The notes under the pieces are model-generated. The model had not been told where the DNA came from, made no database searches, and saw nothing but the letters and a program-made list of their open reading frames with translations. Shown here one piece after another: positions 13,030 through 25,040 of a stretch of DNA of 64,000 nucleotides (positions are counted from its first letter, which is position 1; the number at the start of each line of letters is the position of its first letter). The position numbers and the translations under genes were made by a program. The stretch comes from Macrobrachium rosenbergii (taxonomy: Eukaryota > Arthropoda > Malacostraca > Decapoda > Palaemonidae). The stretch covers positions 19,598,144-19,662,143 of the forward strand of contig NC_089761.1 in the NCBI RefSeq assembly GCF_040412425.1. The letters run 5' to 3'.

Positions 13030-13830
13030 ATTACTATTGAAAGCATATTTAGCGAAAGTGAATTCAAATTTTTTTTAATAAAAGCGCTCTTTGCCATGAA
13101 AAGCATATTTAACAGAAATGAATTCGAGTTTTTGAAAGCTTCTTTTGAAAGTTAAAAGCAGATTTTAACAAAATAAATTAACAGTAGTTTTAAAACGTTG
13201 CAGCGCTTTCCTATTAAAAGTTATTTAACATAAATGCTGTAAGGTTTTAAAAGCTCCCTTTCTTATCATTAAGAGTATATTGAACAAAAATAAATTCAAG
13301 GTTTTAAAAGCGGTCTTTACCATTAAAAGCATTTTGCCAAAAATAAATTCAAGTTTTTAAAAGCGCCCTTTCATATTAAAAGCATATTTAACATAAATAA
13401 ACTAAAGGTTTTAAAAGCGCTCTTTCCCATTGAAAGCATTTTTTCAAAAATTCGAGTTTTTAAAAGCGCCCTTTATCATTAAAAGCATATTTAACAAAAG
13501 TGATTTCAAGTTTTTAAAACCGCTCTTTCCCATTAAAAGCATTTCGCCAAAAATTCAAGTTTTTAAACGTGCCCTTTATCATTAAAAGCATATTGAACAA
13601 ACATAATTTCGAGTTTTTAAAAAGCGCCCTTTATTATTAAAAGCATGTTTAACATAAATAGATTCAAGTTTTTAAAACCGCTCTTTCCCATAAAAGCATT
13701 TTGCCAAAAATTCAAGTTTTCAAAAGCGCCCTTTATCATTAGAAGCATATTTAACAAAAATTATTTCAAAACTTTTTAAAACGGCTCTTTCCCATTAAAA
13801 GTAGGTTTTAACATTTTCCACAACAACAGA
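13030..13830. repeat. Degenerate tandem repeat, TTTTAAAAGCGCCCTTT type
   Basis: About 14 units of roughly 55-60 bp, in two alternating types: CGCCCTTTATCATTAAAAGC then ATATTTAACAAAAATAATTTC, and CGCTCTTTCCCATTAAAAGC then ATTTTGCCAAAAATTCAAG. The alternation implies a higher-order unit near 110 bp. Confidence 0.85.
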
Positions 13831-14129
13831 GATTCAAGACTTTAAACATTCACGCATATTCGTGTCCTTACCAGTGACTATGCTGAAGTAAATTTTAAGT
13901 ATTTAAAGAGGTCTTTGCCATTAAATTCATGAAATTCTCGAGTGTTCCGCTGCTTGATGCCACTAGGGGACTCCGGGCACTAGGAAAGGGGAGGAGGGTA
14001 TGTGCTCGATGTTTCAAGTACCGTGGAAATAAATCAAATTTGTTATACAAGAAGTTATTGAGAGGCGATTACGCAGAAATGGTGACAGCTTGGTAGCAAT
14101 GAGCTGTGTGTTGGAGATGTATGTTATCC

Positions 14130-14168
14130 CTCATCTAGATTGCATTTATTATTATTATTATTATTATC

Positions 14169-14254
<86 letters not shown>

Positions 14255-14287
14255 AGCAGCATCTTTTGCAGCAGTAGTAGTAGCTTT

Positions 14288-14326
<39 letters not shown>

Positions 14327-14409
14327 CTGCAAGAGCTCTTTTTGTTGGTTTAGTGTAAGCAAACAAATTATAATTTTTAACTCACGAATGTCGTAACATA
14401 TTGATTGCC

Positions 14410-14458
<49 letters not shown>

Positions 14459-14492
14459 GTAGTAGCGGTAGTAGTAGTCAGTAAGTAGTAGC

Positions 14493-14526
<34 letters not shown>

Positions 14527-14627
14527 TTGCTACTACAGCTTTTGCTATTGTTAGTTTGGTGTGTAAGCAAACAAATTATAATTTTCAACTCAGTAATGTC
14601 GTAATATTTTGGTTGCCTTTATTATTA

Positions 14628-14689
<62 letters not shown>

Positions 14690-14800
14690 TTGCAGCTACA
14701 TCTGTTGTTATTGTTGTTGCTGTTGTTGGTTTATTGTTCAGGCAAACGAATTATTATTTTCACGCATACGTGAATACATATTCTTATTGCTTCCATTTTA
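14130..14800. repeat. Macro-repeat carrying (ATT)n, (AGC)n and (AGT)n trinucleotide arrays
   Basis: Repeated unit of about 200 bp. TAAGCAAACAAATTATAATT is at 14356 and 14561, with a diverged copy (AGGCAAACGAATTATTATTT) near 14740. Each unit carries (ATT)n followed by (AGT)n; the first also has about 12 AGC units. The trinucleotide arrays have grown inside each copy. Confidence 0.9.
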
Positions 14801-15002
14801 AAGCAAAACGAGACGCTTGATTTCCTCTTAAAATTCTGTAATAAACGCATAATGACATACATGTGTTGTTCGTTGTCCTAGTCAACGATAAGCAGAGGTA
14901 ATAATTGCATTATCATACTATTTCCACATTTTATAAGTTGAATTGTTATGCAACATTCAACTGACCGTCTTCTTTCTTCTGGAGTTCTCTCGCGGTATTT
15001 CA

Positions 15003-15024
15003 TGTATATATATATATATATATG

Positions 15025-15062
<38 letters not shown>

Positions 15063-15240
15063 TGCCACACACATACAACTACATATATAATGTCTGTTTA
15101 TATACATAAAGGCCTGTATATATGTGTATATATATATACGTTATTTAAATATATACTGTATATATATATATATATATATATATATGGTATTAATATATAT
15201 ATAGTTATATATAATATATATATGTTTATATAAACCAGTA
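15003..15240. repeat. (TA)n cluster
   Basis: Several interrupted (TA)n runs with CACACATACAACTACATA-like spacers. A further run is at 15551-15584, followed by poly-T. Confidence 0.95.
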
Positions 15241-15544
15241 TTTAAATTATTATTATAGATAGATATTTAGATATCAAATAAACGATTCGTGATATTTGAT
15301 TTCTGAATGAAGAAAATGTTTAAAGCATAATAACGATGACAGCAATAGTACGAGAACATAAACCATTGAGAAACTAACAACAAAAGAGCAACGGAAGAAG
15401 AGACTGGCGGTCCTTCCTTGTCTGCTTTGTTCGTTCGTTGTATTTTCTTAATGTTGTATGTAGTTTCTGTTGCTTGTGTTTACAGTCATTAATATGTTTT
15501 AAACATTTCTTCATTCATTCATCAATATTTATCAGAAATCTTTG

Positions 15545-15591
<47 letters not shown>

Positions 15592-16254
15592 TTTTTATAC
15601 AGTATATGTTATATGCATAGATATGTATATATACGCATATATACATATATAGATATACATACATACACATATATGTATAAATACATACATACATATTTAT
15701 ATGTATATATACATGTGTATATAAGTGTATATACACTGTGTGTGTTTGTGTTTGTTTGTGTGTATTATACGACCTTTCAGTGAAGTATTATGGCTGAAGT
15801 ATGTAAATGATTGACTGTATGGTTTATATTAACATGTCGTCGCACAACTATGGTCGTGGATGCGGAGAAGAAATATTTGATGGAATTCGTCATGCTAAAA
15901 GTTCATGTCTGCAATGGGTTAATCATAAGAGTTTTAACCTTTCATAAAAATTTCATTAGTCATTTTACTTTATTCAACGTACTTCTTGTAACATCTAAAG
16001 TTGTGGGGTGATAAACATCAGTTATGTCAGTTCTGGGACTCTGCTGTAGTGCCTTTTTTATTTTTTTTTTTATCAGACCACAAGAAGATCTGGTCAGTGG
16101 ATTTGAGCGCTAGGCGTGCTCAGATTTTCTTTACCTAGCGTGCTCAGATTTTCTTTAGGGTTTGACGCATGATTACGCACTCTCTCCTTTCTCTCTCTCT
16201 TGAAACTCTCTCTCTCTCTCCTCTGGTATTGAGAAAACGTCCTTTCTCCTCAAA
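15241..16254. other. Unannotated sequence with scattered TA runs
   Basis: Short (TA)n at 15551-15584. No gene is supported. Confidence 0.5.
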
Positions 16255-16421
16255 GTAATTTCTTATGTATTTATTTTTTTTCTTTTTTAATAAGTGGGAT
16301 CTCTTCTTTCTGTATTTCCCTGTACTTCCTCTTCTGCCCAATGAACACTATATTCTTTGGAAGCTTGAATTTCAGGTCAATGGACCCTGTTGGCTTGTTC
16401 CATATGAGTAGGTTTTATATA

Positions 16422-16474
<53 letters not shown>
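16255..16474 (+). mobile_element. LINE 3' end with (AAT)n tail, copy 3
   Basis: Only the 3' UTR is preserved: TTTTTTAATAAGTGGGATCT, ATATTCTTTGGAAGCTTGAA and GGCTTGTTCCATATGAGTAG, then (AAT)n at 16425-16474. Confidence 0.75.
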
Positions 16475-16475
<1 letters not shown>

Positions 16476-16975
16476 CTAAATTTTAGCATGGATTGATTGG
16501 TTGTAAAGTGCCGAATGGTCTAAAGTGCCCAAGTGCTTTGGAAAAATGTATATTTAGTGAATTCTATTCGTCATAGTCATCACTTGTGCGGAGGAGCTAT
16601 GGACAGCATGCTGCTTTTCAGTATCAAACTCGGAAACCGACTTGAAATCGAGATTGTGCTTCATTTCCTTTGAGGATATTTTAAACTTATCGTTGTCCTT
16701 TTTTTTTCATTTTGCTTAATATGTTCGGTTGTTGTCTGTCATCTCGATTGTGAGATTTTATTTACATTGTCTAACTTTTTGTAGTTGCTATTCAAATTTA
16801 ATTTCAGTTTACCTCTGTGTACCATGAACAATATACTTTTTTATTTTGTATTTTCTAACACACTGGCTACTCCTGGTAGATGAAATTAACTTTCGAGCGA
16901 CAAGAAACGTCACAGTGAAAGACTGCAATAATAATAATGATTAAAAATTACCCATAGTAGCATGAGTCTTGCGAT

Positions 16976-17114
16976 GGAGAAACAAATCCACAGTTATTTA
17001 TGGGTATGTGTATTTAAAAATAAATCTTTATAGAGAGCTTTCGGGAATCTGTTCGATTCCCTTCTTCAGTCTGTTTAAATATACATACCCGTAAATAACT
17101 GGATTTGTTTCTCC
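16976..17114. repeat. 139-bp foldback element with internal CTGAAGA hairpin
   Basis: The arms GGAGAAACAAATCCA...TTTAAA and the complementary TTTAAA...TGGATTTGTTTCTCC are about 42 nt each with few mismatches. Between them, on the minus strand at 17069-17035, is CTGAAGA, an extra A, a 7-bp stem (GGGAATC/GATTCCC) and GAAAGCTC. This has the layout of a three-way junction and is flanked by (AAT)n on both sides (about 16930 and 17116). Confidence 0.8.
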
Positions 17115-18042
17115 AATAATAATAATAATAATAATAAAACGAAGATCCTCAACGCAATAATATTACAATTATCCCCGTACTATTTGCTAACCCGATAAGT
17201 AACGCCATATTGCATTCTTAACATGTTGTGTTGCAATTGCATACTTTTCCGACCGATCACAGTCCCTGTATAGCACTGTTGTATAGCACTGTTATTGGGA
17301 CCATAATTAATTATGGTATGTGATCAGGACTTCCATGGCGTGTCTTAATATTTATGTTTCCTTAATAGCTGTTATTAATATAATTTTTTTCGATTGATGA
17401 CAAATTCCTAGGTGGAATATGGGATCGAAATTCTCTTTGAAAATGTGTTTACATCCGGTTGCCAGATACTAAACCACAGAAAATTCAGGTACGTCTCCCA
17501 ATTCCTGGGACTATGCGCAACGCCACCGAGAGAGAAATAAATAAATAATAATAAATAAAAAATAAAAAGGAAAAAACAAATAATGACTAAATAGATATAA
17601 TTATTATAAATAAATATGAGAAATACTCAAAATCCATAAAAGTATAGCAGATAGAATTAGAAAACGAAAATAGAAAAAAAATTGGCATTTTCGGTAGCCT
17701 CCTTATATGTCTACCATGACGCCTGGACCAATCACGGGCTTCCCGAGTAACATCACAGCCGGTCATGGGTGATCCCGGGAGATTGTGGCCCGTCATTAGT
17801 TTACTTTCTTGGGAATTGTCTTTACCTACGATGATCAGACAGATATTTTAGGGTCAGAGGGAACCTCTGGGTAAGAAAGAGGCTTCTTATCTGATTAGGA
17901 GGGTGGAAAAATAAGGAGCTTTACTCCGTTTTCGACGTTTGAATAGGTTCCTTGTGGGTTTTCTGCTCTACGGTAGATGGTCCAAGATTGTTATTTATTT
18001 CTGAAAATTTTGTTGGGTTTTTATACCTGTGCGGGGACACAC

Positions 18043-18046
<4 letters not shown>
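17115..18046. other. Unannotated sequence
   Basis: An (AAT)n run at 17115-17140 and no coding signal. Confidence 0.5.
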
Positions 18047-18083
<37 letters not shown>

Positions 18084-18208
18084 ATATATATATATAGCCT
18101 GTGTGTATAAATATACACATATGTATATATATATATATATACATTATAAATATAAATATATAAATAATACCCTATATATATATATATATACTTATATATA
18201 TATATAAT
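18047..18208. repeat. (TA)n cluster
   Basis: Interrupted TA runs directly abutting the left end of the Penelope-like inverted repeat. Confidence 0.95.
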
Positions 18209-18217
18209 GATTTCCCT

Positions 18218-19176
18218 CCACAATAATATATTGATAAATTGTATATTTTAAGACATAAAAATATACAAGAAAGGAGAGAAAAACCTAAGCTTTCGACCGT
18301 TTTGCAATCTGGTCCTCTTCAGCCAACTGAATCAAAATACTAGTTATTAAAAAGACACGTTTAAAGAATTTTAGTGATACTCGATCCAAGAAAAACATCG
18401 AACTCTCTTTCAGTGTGGACTAGGCAGTTATGTAATGGCAGTTTCCCCATCTGTGGGCCAACCGTCGTGATCTTCTTAATGGCTGTCGTTCGAGCGTACG
18501 GTGCTCATCACGGGTGACAGGTGGTTCGTGGCAGAGAACGACTTTCCATCGGTGCCTGTTGTTTCTGCGACAAAATGCTATTCGACAACCTGTGCGGGGG
18601 AGAGATGAGAAGACACAGTATCAGGGGCCTCGAGAAACTGCCTGAAATTTAATTTTATGGAATGACAGACTAGCCTGTCTGTATGTAGGTCCTCCTGCGA
18701 AAGGCTTTATTGCCATCTAATGTATTGCAAATATTTATCAAAGCCCCCTCCACTACCCTTCTATGGCCTACGTGACTACTTCTATATATAGTATTAGCCT
18801 CCCAATCCATGACGTGATTATTCTCCCAACAATGTTTAGCAATAGCGCTGTTTTGAGCGAACCACCTAGTCACCCGTGATGAGCACCGTACGCTCGAACG
18901 ACAGCCATTAAGAAGATCACGACGGTTGGCCCACAGATACGGGGAAACTGCCATTACATAACTGCCTAGTCACACTGAAAGAGAGTTCGATGTTTTTCTT
19001 GGATCGAGTATCACTAAAATTCTTTTAAACGTGTCTTTTAATAAGAAAACTAGTATTTTGATTCAGTTGGCTGAAGAGGACCGTTGCTGCAAACGGTCGA
19101 AAGCTCCCTCGTTTTTATCCCTTTCTTGTATATTTTATGTCTTAAAATATACAATTTATCAATTATATTATTGTGG
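18218..19176 (-). mobile_element. Penelope-like element fragment within a 0.3-kb-arm inverted repeat
   Basis: The left arm 18218-18528 and right arm 18858-19176 are near-perfect inverted copies (CCACAATAATATA at the outer left, its complement at the outer right; GGTGGTTCG and CGAACCACC at the inner ends), separated by about 330 bp. On the minus strand, 18954-18670 encodes a 94-residue frame with SAIAKHCWENNHVMDWEANT, IYRSSHVGHRRVVEGALIN and LDGNKAF. This matches the C-terminal part of the GIY-YIG endonuclease region of Penelope-like retroelements (AEHCW..GH..DW...RR.VEGALI). Reverse transcriptase sequence is absent, so the copy is truncated. Inverted partial copies are a known outcome of Penelope insertion. 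Confidence 0.7.
18670..18954 (-). pseudogene. Penelope-like GIY-YIG endonuclease tail
   Basis: The open frame begins inside the right arm of the inverted repeat and runs inward. Key preserved blocks are AKHCWENNH (the His/Trp block), MDWEANTIYRS, RRVVEGALIN (containing the family's conserved Arg-Arg and Glu) and DGNKAF. The catalytic GIY-YIG motif itself, which would lie about 60-80 residues upstream, is missing. The corresponding plus-strand copy in the left arm is interrupted by stop codons. Confidence 0.65.
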
Positions 19177-19216
19177 CTTTTAATCATTATTTTCGATCAC
19201 AATATAGTGATGCTCC

Positions 19217-19345
<129 letters not shown>

Positions 19346-19449
19346 ACATTTATATATGTGTATGTGTGGGGGGGTGCAGAAGATCTGCAAAACTTTCACT
19401 TGGCATAAAATTTGCAGGTTCGCCACAAAGATGAGAATATGAAAAACGC

Positions 19450-19535
19450 AAGTACCGAGCACTTTCGTGTAATAGTTGCACTTTTTCAGTCTTCCTTGAA
19501 AATGTGTAACAATCGCACGAAAGTGCTCGGTACTT
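19450..19535. repeat. 86-bp hairpin (GTACCGAGCACTTTCGTG arms)
   Basis: AAGTACCGAGCACTTTCGTG at 19450-19469 is complementary to CACGAAAGTGCTCGGTACTT at 19516-19535. The interior also pairs partially (TTGCACTTTTTCA with TGAAAATGTGTAA). It lies about 275 bp from the Penelope-like fragment and may be related to it. Confidence 0.85.
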
Positions 19536-20526
19536 AGTCAAGCACATGCACTGACCAAAGACTTCACAAGTCTTTTTCTGAGTCTTTTCCTTAGGAGGCA
19601 AGGCAATTATACGCCTGCAAAAACTCGTGTAGTATGAAGGTTGACGTGGCTGGCAACGTAATTGCGCTCCTAACTGGCCTAGAGCTGAACGAAGCCCAAG
19701 TTTAGAACAGACGGGACGTAGTTGAATATGTCTGAGATAAACCGCCGTGTACCCAGACCCCCGAAAATAACGGTAATGTAAGAGAGGGTCGGGATACAAA
19801 GCCCCTATCTCAGGAACGTTGCATAGCTTTTCGAAGCCTTGGACCAAGGTGCCGTCATTCTGCATTTTTTAAATAAGAGGGACTGTAGAGAGACACTGTT
19901 CCCGGACTGGACGACGGAAAGTACAAACAGAATTATTGCCTGTAGACTATCGTTAGACTCATATTACATACAAAAAAATGCACGGATGAAAGTTGAGTCT
20001 AATGTAGAGATTGAACCTCCCAGGGAGGATATGTTTTTTGGTTCTGTCTGTCTGTCTGTCTGTTTGTTAGCAGGATGACATGAAAAATAATTATCAAAGT
20101 TTTTATTATTCTTTTAAAGATGCGCCAAGTTACCGTGTACTTTTAATTAGACTCTTGATAATTGTGACCGATGTATTGAGATAACGATAACTTCCTGCTG
20201 GTTGTGAAAGGAACCATTAATGGCATAAGCAATTTGTTTTGTGAAAGTGAGCGTAAGTGCCACATTATATTTGGTGAATATGGAAATACCACCTTGGCAG
20301 AAATCAGCAATTTCTGATTGCACTTTCTAAATATTACTGTAGTTATTTGCACGCAAAGGAAGATGCCTTCCCGGGGATACGTAGAAAACACTAAAAATAC
20401 AGCCGTTTCATGTGAATATAATTGAGATAACAAGATGACTCAGAGATAAGCAGACTATCAAATTATCAGATTTTTGGAGATAAAAATAATTTTCTGAGGT
20501 CAAAATAACGTGAAGCCCCAGTTTCA

Positions 20527-20530
<4 letters not shown>
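19536..20530. other. Unannotated sequence with a TGTCTGTCTGTC repeat fragment
   Basis: Text at 19980-20110 (GAACCTCCCAGGGAGGATAT, then TCTGTCTGTCTGTCTGTTTG and TTAGCAGGATGACATGAAAA) resembles a dispersed repeat of unknown class. No gene is supported. Confidence 0.4.

Positions 20531-20565
<35 letters not shown>
20531..20565. repeat. (GA)n microsatellite
   Basis: About 17 GA units just upstream of the CpG-rich block. GA runs are potential GAGA-factor sites, which is inference. Confidence 0.95.
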
Positions 20566-20567
<2 letters not shown>

Positions 20568-20885
20568 AGCTTCCCGCGCGCGCCCTTATCTCGAAGACCC
20601 CATACCGATGACGTCAGATGCCTGGGGGAGGTCTCCCGCGGTAGACAAATGGGTGACTGAAGAAGATCCTGTTTCCTGTTTTCTTTTTCGTCCCGGGGAG
20701 CGAAGAAATTGGCCGAATGGCGGCGGCGGCGGTCAGTTACCGGCGAAATGGGATCTGTTTTCACTTTCCGGCTTAGGTTACTCCTGTGCGCCCTTAATGG
20801 CGGGTTAAGGTCGTAGTTAACAGCAGCTCTGCGGCCTGCTTCGTTAAGGCATAAACTCGTTAGGGATGAAGGCTTCTTGGCGGTA
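20568..20885. promoter_or_regulatory. CpG-rich block, possible promoter or first exon
   Basis: It contains CCCGCGCGCGCCC, a TGACGTCA palindrome at 20608-20615, CTCCCGCGGTAG, a (GGC)n run (20720-20733) and TTACCGGCGAAATGG. It contrasts with AT-rich neighbours and sits beside (GA)n arrays on both sides. No gene start is recognised, so the promoter call is inference from composition. Confidence 0.35.
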
Positions 20886-20954
20886 CGGCTCGAAGATATT
20901 TAAACCGATTAATAATCTTTTATACAAGATATTTTCGCAGTATATAGAAACAGT

Positions 20955-21054
20955 CGTCTTGAGAGAGAGGTGGGGGTAATTTTGACAGAGCAAAACAGAG
21001 AGGTAACTGATAGGGTATAGCTGAGAGAGAGAAAGGTAACTCTGATAGGGTATA

Positions 21055-21094
<40 letters not shown>

Positions 21095-21236
21095 GTAAAT
21101 TTTCATAGGGAATAGCAGAGAGAGAGAAAGAGAGAAAAGTAACTGATAGTATAGCAGAGAGAGAGAGAGAGAGAAAGTAACGGATAAGTAGCCTATAGCA
21201 GAGAGAGAGAAAGAGGTAACTTTTGATAGGGTACAA

Positions 21237-21300
<64 letters not shown>
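20955..21300. repeat. Tandem unit with (GA)n arrays
   Basis: Several units read AGGTAACTGATAGGGTATAG, CAGAGAGAGAGA with growing GA runs, the longest at 21238-21295. Both the spacer and the GA array are repeated. Confidence 0.93.
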
Positions 21301-21301
<1 letters not shown>

Positions 21302-21599
21302 TGGCAGAGAGAGGCAACTGACAAGTGCAGCCTTTCCCTTTCCTTACATTCCAGTGACGTCACAGCAAAGCCCCTCATCGCGGCTCGTAATTTATTCAGT
21401 TCATATCAACAAAAGAACCTCAAAAAAGGGCAGGATGTTTAGTGATTATAAAAGACCATTATTTGTTATTTAAAGCTGCGGTGCCCACTCCGTTCCTGTC
21501 ATGAAAATCGCACACTGTTCTTGAAACCAGTGGCCGGAAGAATTACATAAGTCATAATAACGTGAAGGTAATTGGATATCCGTCATGTGTAGAAGATAA

Positions 21600-22065
21600 T
21601 GTGTTGTGCCCACGCAGCGAACCATAGAAAATTGGGGCATTTGTTAGAATTTTCATTTTTTTTCTTTATATCGAATAACATATTCGGTAATATAGTAGCC
21701 TATGCCCCCGTAGCGATACCCATAACAGACATTTATAAGAATTTTTTTATTTATTTATTTCACATAACACATTAGGTAATATAATATGCCCCCGTAGCGA
21801 TACCCAGAAAACTGGGATATTTATTTAAATTCTTATTTATTTATTTACATATATATGTATCTGTATATATATTTATTTATTTACTTACTTATCTATTTCT
21901 TACGCATAACATAGATAAAATGGTATGCCCCCGTAGCGATACCCAGAACACTAGGACATTTATCATTTATATAATTTTTTTATTTCTTGCTCATAATGCA
22001 TTAGATAATATGGCATGACCCCTTAGCGATACCCAGAAAACAGTGGCATTTATTTTTATGATTGA
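21600..22065. repeat. Degenerate tandem repeat, about 90-135 bp (GCCCCCGTAGCGATACCCA)
   Basis: Five units marked by GCCCCCGTAGCGATACCCA-like words near 21608, 21705, 21789, 21926 and 22018, separated by (TTTA)n-rich spacers. Confidence 0.9.
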
Positions 22066-22168
22066 TGTGTTGATTTATTTATTTGTTTATCTATTTCTTT
22101 CTGAGATAACAAAGCAAGTAAAAGGTGTCACTGAAACTATATTTACCATTTTGTTTGTATATACTATT

Positions 22169-22332
22169 TTGTTTTAAAAGATATCCATAAAATTTCAGTA
22201 AGAAGGCTTCGAATAATCATGATTACGTAGGAGTGCACGCAGTCGCTGATTTGTTTTAAAAGATATCCATAAAATTTCAGTAAGAAGGCTTCGAATAATC
22301 ATGATTACGTAGGAGTGCACGCAGTCGCTGAT
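22169..22332. repeat. Perfect 82-bp tandem duplication
   Basis: 22169-22250 and 22251-22332 appear identical, beginning TTGTTTTAAAAGATATCCAT and ending GTGCACGCAGTCGCTGAT. The lack of divergence indicates a very recent duplication or an assembly artefact. Confidence 0.97.
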
Positions 22333-22771
22333 TATTGAGAAGATTATAATATAATTGTTATTTTCTGCTTGTCTAAAGACACTTCATAGCAGTTATGGAA
22401 AACTGGTGAGACGAGTAAACTTATGTACTGGTCTCGCAGATAAGTAGAATATGCTTGGGGTGAATTTTTTAAGACACTTCTTGTGATTGGTTAGGTTTGG
22501 TTAAGCCGGGTCTTATACCAGCACGGGTGAATTTGTCGAGAAACCCTGTCTGTGGTTGGTTAGATTAGGTTGAACCGGCCTTATACCAGCACGAGTACTT
22601 AACGAAAGGAGGCCCGGGAATGTACAACGTTTTAAAATTGAATTAAAAGTCTAGGTGTGGACCTATGGACTCGGTCCTACGAACCTACCATCATAAATCC
22701 CAAGTTTGATTACGGGGGGAGGGGGGAAGAGCGGTTTCGGTTCATTCCCGGGAAAATTCATTTTTATCTAC

Positions 22772-22773
<2 letters not shown>

Positions 22774-22833
<60 letters not shown>
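22774..22833. repeat. (GA)n microsatellite
   Basis: About 29 GA units. Confidence 0.97.
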
Positions 22834-22837
<4 letters not shown>

Positions 22838-23091
22838 TTTAGTGGTCACTTTCACGAGATGTGTATGTATACGTAATAGCCACAATGACCTCTTCACTTC
22901 TCGAATTTTTCACACGTTTGTAATTTTATCTTCATTTTGGATTTAAGGATTTGTGGTGACCAACGTATCCTGAACACGTGAAGAAAACGAAGAGTTAAGA
23001 GGTCGTTGTGGCTGTTACGAACACACACACACACACACATATGTGTGTGTGTGTGTGAAATATAAAAGAACTGTGTCGTATTTCCCATAAA

Positions 23092-23174
23092 TGTTAGTTG
23101 AAATCCACAATAAAATTCCTGTTACAAACAGCAGTTGAGCGAAAGCTATAAGCTTTGTACACACACACACATTA

Positions 23175-23265
<91 letters not shown>

Positions 23266-23310
23266 AATACACTGTTTTAAAAACAGGAATTTCATTATGG
23301 ATTTTCAACT

Positions 23311-23314
<4 letters not shown>
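23092..23314. repeat. Inverted repeat flanking a (TA)n array
   Basis: GTTAGTTGAAATCCACAATA... (from 23093) is complementary to ...ATTATGGATTTTCAACTAAC (to 23313), about 31 nt per arm with few mismatches. The spacer holds a CA-rich tract and about 45 TA units. Palindromic arms of this kind may promote array expansion or may be the ends of a foldback element. Confidence 0.75.

Positions 23315-23380
<66 letters not shown>
23167..23380. repeat. Two (TA)n arrays
   Basis: Arrays at 23167-23260 and 23315-23380 are separated by the right arm of the 23.1-kb inverted repeat. Confidence 0.97.
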
Positions 23381-23383
<3 letters not shown>

Positions 23384-24024
23384 TATATACACATACATAC
23401 AAGTGGAAATTTTAAGTTATTCATTATATATTGCCTACGAACTTATATAGTATATATTGCCTACACAGCACATAAAAAATGCACACTTGCAAACTATTTA
23501 CATACACACACATATATACATATATATATGTGTATATCTATACAGAGTTATTGCTTGTGAACACGTTTTATATACTATGTAAGCTATATGTACTACATAA
23601 CTCAGTAAGCAATACATCCTACATAACATCTAAATCTCCACTTATCACTCTAAAAAAAAAAAAAGAAAAAAACTTGTAAGCCTAAAACAGCACTTCTCTT
23701 CGACCGCGCAAACTCCATTGTTTCCGTGTCTTTCTTCGTTCGTTGTATTTAGGGCATAAGATCCTTAAGGTTTATGGACGAGGAGGGAAAGCGGTGCCTC
23801 TGCTGACGACTGTAGACCGGTTTTTTTTTTTTTTTTTTTTTTGGGTTCCTCTTTTTTTCGTACATTGTCTTCGCTGATGTACGTTTCTTGTTGGTAATTC
23901 TTTGGGTGATATGACATTTTGATTTGCTCGCTTAACGTGATTGTGAATGAGATTGGTACTGGTTATTATACAATGGATATGTATATTTAAAATATCCATA
24001 CCTTTTATCTATCTATCTATCGAT

Positions 24025-24240
<216 letters not shown>

Positions 24241-24493
24241 ATATGTTTACAACCACAAATACTCCTTAATGTCAAATTCATTTTTCCTGTGCAGTAACTG
24301 ACACCCAAGTGAAACTTACAACTGATAAGTGCATCTGCCCCCAGCTAGATTTACTTATCGATTATATTTCCGTTTGGGTATCAGTTAATCTCAAAAGTAA
24401 AAAATCACATGTGTGCAAGTGACATGTATGTATGTATGTATAAGTACATTGTGTGTATTACAGTTACACACACACGCGCACACGCATGTATAT

Positions 24494-24495
<2 letters not shown>

Positions 24496-24580
<85 letters not shown>

Positions 24581-24603
24581 TGTATGTATGTATGTATGTA
24601 TAA
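24496..24603. repeat. (TA)n then (TATG)n array
   Basis: TA units change into about 12 TATG units. Confidence 0.97.
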
Positions 24604-24659
24604 TGTGTGTGTGTGTCAGGACCCACTTCTGAGTCCTAGTGTGTGTGAACAACAGGAGA

Positions 24660-25040
24660 AATGAAACATGGGATAGATCGTGACTGCTTTCATCTCAATT
24701 TTTAAGACGTCTATATAAGGAATGATACATAGGTCTGGTGTATGAATTTTAAGTAAGGTAGTTTACCTGGGCCCTCGCAGCAATGGTGTGAATCTTCCTG
24801 CATTGAAAAACAATGAGGTGTCGACTCCTCAACGTGTTTTTTCCTTCCATGGTATTGATGTTTTTCCCAGAGTCCGCAAGTTCGTTAATACTGTCACCCT
24901 TGTGTATATGATGTTGATTTCAACCTTTGTTTATCAGTCCTCTTGAAGATGCCTTTAAAATACTAAATTAAAGACGAAATGCTCCAGGAGTGATACCCGT
25001 GTTTCTCTTTTTCTCTTTGGCATATCTACGTATGTACATC
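24660..25040. mobile_element. Possible Penelope-like 3' remnant
   Basis: Contains TTGAAGA, an extra T, a weak stem (GCCTTTAA/TTAAAGAC with one mismatch) and GAAATGCTCC at 24943-24985. This is the same layout as the motif seen three times between 17.0 and 19.1 kb. No coding sequence is recognised, so the assignment rests on motif layout only. Confidence 0.3.

Noticed and set aside
14124..14366. Poly-Leu, poly-Ala or poly-Asn peptide
   Set aside because: Translation of (ATT)n, (AGC)n and (AGT)n arrays.
10280..14800. Regular repeats that might suggest a CRISPR array
   Set aside because: Units are degenerate and contiguous without unique spacers, and the genome is eukaryotic.
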